Below, piece by piece: positions 56,636-64,000 of a stretch of DNA of 64,000 bases (position 1 is the first letter of the stretch; every line of letters begins with the position of its first letter). Source of the stretch: Sarcocystis neurona (lineage: Eukaryota > Apicomplexa > Conoidasida > Eucoccidiorida > Sarcocystidae); assembly GCA_000727475.1 (NCBI GenBank), contig KL647288.1, positions 8,087,414-8,151,413 of the forward strand, read 5' to 3'. The translations under genes were made by a program, and so were the position numbers. The notes below the pieces were generated by a model. That model did no database searches. It was not told the DNA's origin and saw only the letters and a list, made by a program, of their open reading frames with translations.

Positions 56636-56671
<36 letters not shown>

Positions 56672-57671
56672 GTACACGGGCCTGAGCGTCTTCACATATA
56701 TATATATATATATTTTATGTGCGGTAGCGCGACAGAAACGTATACTTTTTATGTGTGAGTCTTGCGTATACCAAGAGGCAGGGGCATACACACCTAGAAG
56801 TACAGGTACACATATATATATGTATATATATGTCAATGAATGCCTGGACAGGGAGAGTCTTCGCGACAGAGACTGTGTCGCTTATTTGGTGTATTTGTTT
56901 GCAGCAGCAGTTTAGAGGGGGGTGCTGCGACGTGGTAGCTTCGCATGAAAACATCGGTTTGTTATGCATAATTCTGCGAACACAAAGGAGAGAGGGCAAG
57001 ACAAGAAACGCAGCGGAGAATCTGACGCCCTGCCAATCACCCGTGCACTACCGTGGAGTAGCCCACGTGTGGCTGTGTCTTTGCTGACGTTCCACTAGTT
57101 GTCAAGAGTATACGTGTGCACGCCTGCTGGCCTTCACACGTACATACATATGTATTTATTGTTAGTATACGGAAGTAGGCATTTAATATATTATATGCAT
57201 TACACATATACTGTTTCTGTATATAAGTGTGGCTTAGTGTACGCTTGCAGGGGTACATCTCTTTCCGCCTCGTGTACGCGTTGTATATATATATATGTAT
57301 ACACATATATATATATATATATTCTCGTTGCAGTTGTGTCGCAGGGATATTTTTCTACCCATGTGCGTCCTCCATGCATATATATATATGTATTGTATGT
57401 TTGTCCGCAGCTGTCATTCCTCATACGCGTATCTTCTTGTACGTATATGTCTACCCTGCATGTGTGTGTATATATATGTATATCTCTGTGTCGCGTACAT
57501 ACCTGTATATATGTATGTACATCGTAAGTTCTATCTTTGAGTAGCACTTTTTACATTTTCGATATGTAGCTTTTTTTTTGTAGGTCTTGTGCGTGTAATT
57601 TATGTACCTTGTTCTACGTAACGTCTACGTACTTGTATGTATCTTGTGGTGTAGTGGCTCTTTTTCTGCAG
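56459..57671 (+). other. Helical-repeat gene intron 3
   Basis: GTACAC to CTTTTTCTGCAG, phase 0, 1.2 kb. It is mostly AT/GT microsatellite, with a canonical pyrimidine tract at the acceptor rather than CTG repeats. Confidence 0.5.
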
Positions 57672-57739
57672 AAGGATGAAGAGACACACTGCGCTCTTGG
57701 CCACCTGCTGCACCGGCTGACGATATCTTGCGTTCTCCG
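57672..57739 (+). CDS. Large helical-repeat protein, exon 4 (68 nt)
   Basis: Both splice sites are strong: CTCTTTTTCTGCAG before and CG/GTGAGC after. Only one frame is open, reading KDEETHCALGHLLHRLTISC, then VL. It enters in phase 0 and leaves in phase 2, which fits exon 5 exactly and gives an Arg across the junction. It fits the same helical-repeat protein. Confidence 0.65.
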
Positions 57740-58367
57740 GTGAGCTCTGTGAACTAATACGTGTGCCCATTTGCAAAAGGATAGACACCGTCCATCTACT
57801 ACTGCGCTTGCATTGCTCTACCCATCCATATGTGCGTATTCGTCTCTCTCTCTGTGTATATATATATATGTGTATATGTATGTATATATCTGCAGATACA
57901 TACATGTACGCGCATGCAGGCGTACATGCGTGGGCATCTGTGCACACGTACAGACACACGTATACGCCTCTATTTACTTGCTTTTTCTGTATGGGTGTAG
58001 GACTTTGTACCCGGCACGTACGTAGATCTCTGTGTCCGTGTGTACGTGTGTGAGACTTATGGCACAGAGGGTGCATCACAAAAAAAGAGAAGAGTGCTTC
58101 AAAAATAGGTGACAGCTGCCGTATAGCAGCAAGGAGATACGCGTGTTATAACAGATGGGCGTGCTGGATGCTTGTAGTCTTCTTCACGGTATTGCTGCAG
58201 TGCCATTGTTTCTAGTGATGCTGCTGTTGGTATTTCTGCTACTGCTGCTGGCGCACCGCCAATTGCTGCTGCTCGTGCTGGGGCTGCTACTGCTGTTGGC
58301 TGTCCCTCCGCTGTTGCTGTGTGTACTACTCTTTATAGTTGATGGTGTAGATTTTCTTTCTTTGCAG
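57740..58367 (+). other. Helical-repeat gene intron 4
   Basis: GTGAGC to TCTTTGCAG, phase 2, 628 bases. CTG-sense triplets fill the final 180 bases, followed by a short T-rich tract at the acceptor. Confidence 0.65.
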
Positions 58368-59256
58368 GCGCCGCTGGCCACACCTGCTACGTGTTGTGCA
58401 GCACCAGCAGCGACAGCAGCGACGGCAGCCGCAGCATGAGACGACTGACGGGGAACAGAGAGCGGATGATCTTGTGTGGGGTGCCGCAGCAGGAGCAGCA
58501 GACGGTGTGGGGTGTCTTTTTGAAGAGTATCTGCAGGAAGAAGAAGAGTACTGCGTCGACTGGGGCATCGCTGCGTGGCGCTTGGGTGTGCTGCTGCTGT
58601 CGGCAAGTCATGCCGCTGAGGTGCCCCTGCAGCAGCAGCACCAGCGGCCTGCTGTGTACAGACACCCCGTGGAGCTGCTGAAAGAGTTGTTGCTGCTCTC
58701 GGAGCCGCAGCAGCAGCAGGAAGCGACAAAGCAGCCGGAAGAATGGGTCAGAGGAGAAGCAGGTAATGGAGCGAGACCGAGGCAGAAAAAAGAGTACGTC
58801 GGGCTCGTCGAGACACCGAAGAATGTGCAACAGGAGCGGGAGCAGTTGCGGTTGCTGCTGCAGAGCCAGGGGGAAGTATGGGGTGTCTTACAACAGCACC
58901 TGTTGCAGCGTGTGCTGCAGCAGCAGCAGCAGCGTCATGAAGAAGCAGCAGCACGGCTTTACAGCAGTGCTGACACTGCTCGTTCTCTGGCCAGTACAGA
59001 TTCACCGCTACGAGGTCTAGCAGCCCTACAGCCAGCACAAGCAGCATCAGCAGCTTTAACAGCAGCTCGACCAATACCAGCCGCTGCCGGAGGGTCGTGG
59101 GCTCCCGCGGTTTCAAATGGTGGATCTGCAGCCGATCAGTGGACTGGTACACCTGCAACGCAGCATCCGATGGTTCTCTCTGCGCATGCACCCCTTCGCG
59201 TCAAATACTTGCAAGACGTGGGGAGGTGGAAGCTTGTCTTGCTCGAAAAAGAGGAG
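58368..59256 (+). CDS. Large helical-repeat protein, exon 5
   Basis: The exon starts after TTTCTTTGCAG and reads RWPHLLRVVQHQQRQQRRQ. Normal-composition helical sequence follows, including FEEYLQEEEEYCVDWGIAA and WRLGVLLLSASHAAEV, then Gln-rich linkers. It ends APLRVKYLQDVGRWKLVLL-EKEE at a GTACAC donor in phase 0. The last segment resembles the hydrophobic/basic core of the RAP domain (..K...L...GW.VV.I...), a putative RNA-binding module common in Apicomplexa. The usual G-P-H-F part of RAP is not evident, so this is a weak match. Confidence 0.7.
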
Positions 59257-60548
59257 GTACACACATGTGCGGCTGCGATATTAGATGTTCGTCTACTTAC
59301 ACTGCCACAGAGTTGTCTGTAGGTATATGTGTATGTATGCATGAATGCTTATGTATGAATACGTATATATATTCATATGGATGCCCGTATATATATATAT
59401 ATATATATATATATGTGGAGGAAAGCATATATATCTCTATACATACATACATATATATATATATATGTACGCATAGAGATATACATATTCATACGTCTAT
59501 GTGTACGTACGTAACTACGTACAGATATCGTAGATTTATGTTTGTCTGTATGAGAGTAAGGTAGAATGCTAGGAGAGACACCAACACTTGGGTGTGCGTG
59601 TGTGTGTCGGTGGCCGTTTCCCTGAAAGTTGTGCAGCTTGATCATGCGTGTACGCCGATACACTGATACATCTACTGTATGTATACCTTATGCGTATGTG
59701 CATATATATATATATATATATACTTATCAATTTTTCGAGATGCTAACATTGATATGCTATACATATATATATATGTGTATATATATGTATATGCCCGCCG
59801 GCACGAGGAGTCGTGGGGTTGATCTTGAAAATCCTGAAACAGCTTCTTGTCCTGCTGACTCTCGTCTCTATTTCATACGCAGCAACAATTTTGGTATCGA
59901 ACGCTTGGAACACACGTTGACGTACGTAGATAGAGAGTGTTCATATGTACATGTACGTATGTATACACATATATATTTTTGTACATATATAGGTGTGTCA
60001 GGGTGTACGTACCTACATGTATATATGTCCCTGCAAACCAAAAAGTAAATAGTTATGTGCAGCCATGTGTACGCACGTATTTCTGACGAATAGACGAAGA
60101 AGTGACGTCTGCACATTATTGCCCTCGCAGTGGGCATGTGGCGTATACCTGTGGAGGCAGACTTGAGTACCTGGGGTGAGAGGAACACGTGCGTGCACAC
60201 AAGTATGTAGACGTAAACGCGTCTGGTGAGCTTTTCGGCGTAAGTCAGTACTGCGTGTGTCTGCACAACGTGTAGACGCAAGTAGCAAGCAAAAGTGTAT
60301 ACCGCTTGTTCCTCTAGACTCGCCCATATGTAGGCGTGCAGCACCAGGACAGCTAAGCAAGTTTGCCTCTGTGCGTTTGTCTTGTCAGTCGGTCACTGCT
60401 CACACCGACAGCGTGTGCGCTGGCAGATACACCTGGAGGTTGTTCTCGTGCGGCTGCTGCAGTATTCCGGCAAGTCTTTTGAAGCATATGCGTACAGTCT
60501 TCTGCAGTCTCTGCGCTTGTTGTGCGCCTGTTCGTCTGCCGCTACCAG
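59257..60548 (+). other. Helical-repeat gene intron 5
   Basis: GTACAC to CCGCTACCAG, phase 0, 1.3 kb. AT microsatellite is followed by mid-GC sequence and a modest pyrimidine tract at the acceptor. There is little CTG repeat here, unlike most other introns in the window. Confidence 0.55.
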
Positions 60549-60752
60549 GTAAAACAGCGCCTGCAATTAAAAAGCGGCGAGTGGATAGAACAGCGACTGC
60601 GAGAGAGCAGGCGGCTTTTGCCCTTGTCTGCATCGCTTACCGCACTGCTGCAGCGCCCTCCTTCCATGTGGACATCGAGAGAGACAAACAAACTTCGCTC
60701 AGAGGCCTTCCTTCACATGCAAAAGGAACTACTGTTTCTTTTCGCCTTCTAG
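60549..60752 (+). CDS. Large helical-repeat protein, last exon (possible RAP-like C-terminus)
   Basis: The exon starts in phase 0 after GCTACCAG and continues EKEE into VKQRLQLKSGEWIEQRLRES. It then reads on to a TAG at 60,750. The join gives a basic helix ending in E.IE.RLRE, comparable to the C-terminal YL...L helix of RAP domains. The six exons sum to 7,506 bases, a whole number of codons, for about 2,501 residues. The assignment of this exon rests on phase and plausible continuity. Confidence 0.5.
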   Translation, partial: VKQRLQLKSGEWIEQRLRESRRLLPLSASLTALLQRPPSMWTSRETNKLRSEAFLHMQKELLFLFAF

Positions 60753-63700
60753 TCGGAGACACAGCAGGAACTTACATGTGTACCTGTCGCATCCTGCACG
60801 TCTTCGAAGTTTCCCCTCCCAACCAAGCGTGTGTGTGTGTGTACACACACACTTATTCTGTCGTGACAGTATGTTGGTTCAAAGCGTGAACCTACGTGTA
60901 TGCGCACACTGCGGATGCGCAGAGGGTGCTTTGCTGCGCCTGGATGGGCAGATGTCTACATTCGCTTAGCGAGCGTCTACGTGCCTGCATGTTTTGCTGT
61001 TGTGGGCGTGCGTGTATACTGTCGCCTCTTCACGGGCGGTTACCCCTCTGCTGTAACCGCGTGTGGTTCCCACCAACGACTACACTCGTGTCTGTCACCA
61101 CCTGTGCTGGTTTCCAGCGGCTTTGCATCCACCTAATGCGGAGACTCGGTTGTAGCCTCGCTGCTGCTCATCAGAGACCGTGCTTCAGTGCTGTAATTAC
61201 ACCGCAGCGTCTAGTGAATAGCCGTGGAGTGGTTCGTCCTACGGAAACAAAAAATCAATGATTACACAGTAGGACTGATAATGGGATAAACTACTGCGTG
61301 AGGGTCCTCCGCGTGTGTTCTCCAGATGCGGCCACTTACACGTACGCGGGAATCAAGTGCAGCCGCGTAGAAAGAGTGTCCTGCAGATTTCTTTTTAACT
61401 GCGCACAGACATAAGCGTGGTGGGCTGTCCACTCTTTCCCTACGTACAGCGTCTCGCGCGCAAGAGTATCTAGCGGAATTGCCACGTCTGAACAGCGAGA
61501 CGGCAAGGGCTAGTGGAAACAGACGAATGTTATCCTCACCTGTCTTCGTGCGGCCCCTGCGTCCCTGTACGTGCACTCATGGCACCTCGCCTATGCGTGT
61601 AGAACGCACAATGGAGCCCTTCTCAGCAAGACGTACACCAGGAATTACGACAGGATCTTAACCGCCCAGTACCATTCTGGATTTATACATAAATATACAC
61701 ACGTGAGCAATTACACACACTGGTATACGTATATACATATATATATGTATATATATATATATATATATGTGGTATCTGTTCCGCATCCGCATATGTATGT
61801 GCGCGCGCACCCACTTTTTTTTAGTTTTCTGTTACCCGTCTGCTAACGAGACGCATTTAGATTCACTCGGATCTGCACGTGTAAGCAACCTGCAGGGTAG
61901 GTGTATGGTCACGTGCGTGCGTACACGCAGAGAGGGGATAGATTAAAAAGTATTTTTGTTTATATTGGATACAATAGGGAGCGCATGGACATCCCTACGT
62001 ATAAGCGTACGTAGTGCGGAAATGTCGCCAAATTTTGCTACTTATGTAGTGGGCAGTTCTGCTGCATGTATACTACGGCAGAGAGCCGTGTCGAGAGCAG
62101 TGCCCTTCCGGGATGGTCCCGTCGCTCTGTCTACTTCCCTCGATAGCCTTTAGACACACACGTGTTGCTTTGTAGTTCTATCTGTCCTTCACTGCACTGC
62201 AGAGCCACGCGTGTACGTAGCGGTAGCCTAAGGTATCATGGAGGCTGCAGCACCTGTAACAGGAAAAACAGAAGAAAGATACTACTGCTATAGTATCGGT
62301 GTCCCAGAGAATCAGCAGCCGGCGGTCCCCTGCGAACAAACCCGCGTAGACCTTTAGTATATGAATCTGAACAATTACCAAAAGACATATAGCGGTAAGA
62401 TTAGTACGCAGCAGCAGCAGCAGCAAGAGAGGTAGTTTCGCGCAGGCCGCACTGTCACACGCCGCAGTGCTAATGCTACGCTCGCACTGCAGGTGGCTCT
62501 TCTACGGAATACAGGAAGGGCCAACACATATAGATGCCGCAGCCGCGAGGTGGAAAGATCAGACGCCGCATACGCAGTTGCAAAGGATCCAGCATGTGCA
62601 AAGGTGTTCAATTCAGAATGAAGACGAGTCCGTTGTTCAGGGCTCTGTTGGGGATCGGAGGATAAATTGTCAATATTTACCAACACGTGAAAAGGCTGCA
62701 TTTGCATTCTACCGTGCCTAAACGCGTAGGAGCGAACAAGGAACAATGCGTAGCCCGCCTGGGGAACGGAACAGGGGAAGCCAGGTTCCGCTGCGCTGTC
62801 CGCTGTCGCTGGTTGTTCACTTGCTTTGGGATGAGTTTTCTTGATTATGCTCCACTTGCTGCAAGTATTGCTGCTCTGCTGCAAATGATGCCACTCCGGA
62901 CGCCCAAGTGCGGCTCTTGCTATTGCGCTTTGCTGATGCTTTTGCTTGTGGTATTGATGTTACGGTGGCCCTTCGTGCCTGCTTTTCAATCCGTGGCGCT
63001 GCTACTGCCACTCTTATTTCTGGCTGATTGTAGCTGCACCAGTGTCGCTTGTGAACGCAGACGTTCAGAAGCTGTTGTCGCTCTGTTGCCGTCGAACCGT
63101 TGCTGCACTTCCGCCTCCGAACGACCAGAAGTGTTCTTTTACTGTTGCTCCTGCTGAGAAAGTGTAGCTCGTATCACACTGTAGCGTGACGCGTCACGCT
63201 CCGCGGTGTGCTGCTGCTGCTGCTACACGTGCAGTGCGTCCCCCTCAGCTTGACGGTTTTAAGGCTTCGTGTCTCCGCCGCACGCGTGCTCCATGGCATC
63301 GAACGTGGGGTAAACAACTTGCCTACTAGATGGAGCCACAGTGAGGGACCTCGACGGAAACATAAACCAGCAAGCAGCTGAAGCAGCGAGACCCCTTCAC
63401 GTACCCTTCTGGAGTCGCAACTCGCACAAGAGTAGAAAAAATCAAGGACACGTACTGCAGGTGTGCCAGCAGGCGCACAGCGGCAGAAGCGGGAAGAGCG
63501 GCAAGAGATGCAACGCCAGCAGAAGCTGTAACAGCAGCCAACACGACAGGAGGGACAGGAGGGGTGTACAGCCGCCAGATCTACCCCCGGCAGCAGCTGC
63601 TAGAGAGCAGTTCGTTATCTTGTGACATATCTTCAGCAGCAGCTGAATGAGCGTAGTTGTGAAGGAGGACCACCACGCGTTTCTCTAATGTAAGCCGCAA

Positions 63701-64000
63701 GCGTGACAAGAAAATCCACCCCCTCGCTGGGCTGGTTGCCCTTTCTCTCCAGCAACACGACGAACAAGTGTGGACGCCAAACTGCTGTGCACAACAGTAG
63801 CAGGTGCTGCAGCAGCGGCCGCAGGAGCAGTAGCACGTACAGCTACCCCAGCGGCGTCGCAGCGGCCGCATCACAGGAGGTTCTCCTCCTGCAGAGCTTC
63901 TAAGGCGTGCGCGGTAGTACTCGCCTCCCCTGCTTCAGACGACTCAGAGCACCCCGAAGAGCAATTGGGATAAGATTACTTTGTTAAAAACTGCTTTTTT
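60753..64000. other. Unresolved right end, partly coding-like
   Basis: AT microsatellite occurs at 61.7-61.8 kb. A 44-codon plus-strand segment from an ATG at 62,021 (MSPNFATYVVGSSAACILRQ) is unsupported by context. At 62.38-62.88 kb a 169-codon minus-strand frame and two plus-strand frames all look coding-like, so no choice is possible. At 62.88-63.17 kb two plus-strand coding-like segments abut in different frames. From 63.45 kb CAG-sense sequence runs to the edge (for example KACAVVLASPASDDSEHPEE), suggesting a further plus-strand gene cut by the window end. Confidence 0.3.

Overview
The window looks like nuclear DNA of a coccidian apicomplexan, most probably an Eimeria species. The main reason is the density of CAG-type triplet repeats. 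They run through exons as Gln, Ala and Ser homopolymers, and GC-rich gene bodies alternate with AT/GT microsatellite DNA. Eimeria genomes are known for repeat-rich segments of this kind. I cannot tell the species. Introns are numerous and often longer than 1 kb, so the exon models below rest on three things I could check by eye: GT/AG sites, matching codon phase, and conserved protein motifs.

Layout. (1) 1-24,990, plus strand: one very large protein kinase gene of the STE20-like type. A 3,948-codon first exon holds a long Q/A/S-rich N-terminal region and the kinase N-lobe. Six small downstream exons carry the HRD, DFG, APE and DIW motifs, the subdomain XI Arg, and a C-terminal tail. (2) 24,991-28,103: AT-rich intergenic DNA with several diverged tandem repeats. 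(3) 28,104-37,028, plus strand: a 2,974-residue single-exon orphan protein that is almost entirely low complexity. (4) 37,029-43,900: mixed DNA with candidate small exons of at least one unrecognised gene (38.1-39.5 kb) and other coding-like islands. (5) 43,901-44,731, plus strand: Mediator subunit MED31 with a Q/A-rich N-terminal extension. (6) 44,732-46,796: AT microsatellite spacer. (7) 46,797-60,752, plus strand: a six-exon gene for a large helical-repeat protein with a possible RAP-like C-terminus. It includes micro-exons of 44 and 68 nt. (8) 60,753-64,000: unresolved, partly coding-like.

All confident genes are on the plus strand. They do not form an obvious pathway: one signalling kinase, one transcription factor subunit, one probable organellar RNA-biology protein and one orphan. 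The most interesting window-wide pattern is that triplet repeats change sense between exons and introns. Introns tend to carry CTG/TGC-sense repeats ahead of the 3' splice site, and two long introns carry CAG-sense repeats just after the 5' splice site. No tRNA, rRNA, CRISPR array or transposase gene was seen.
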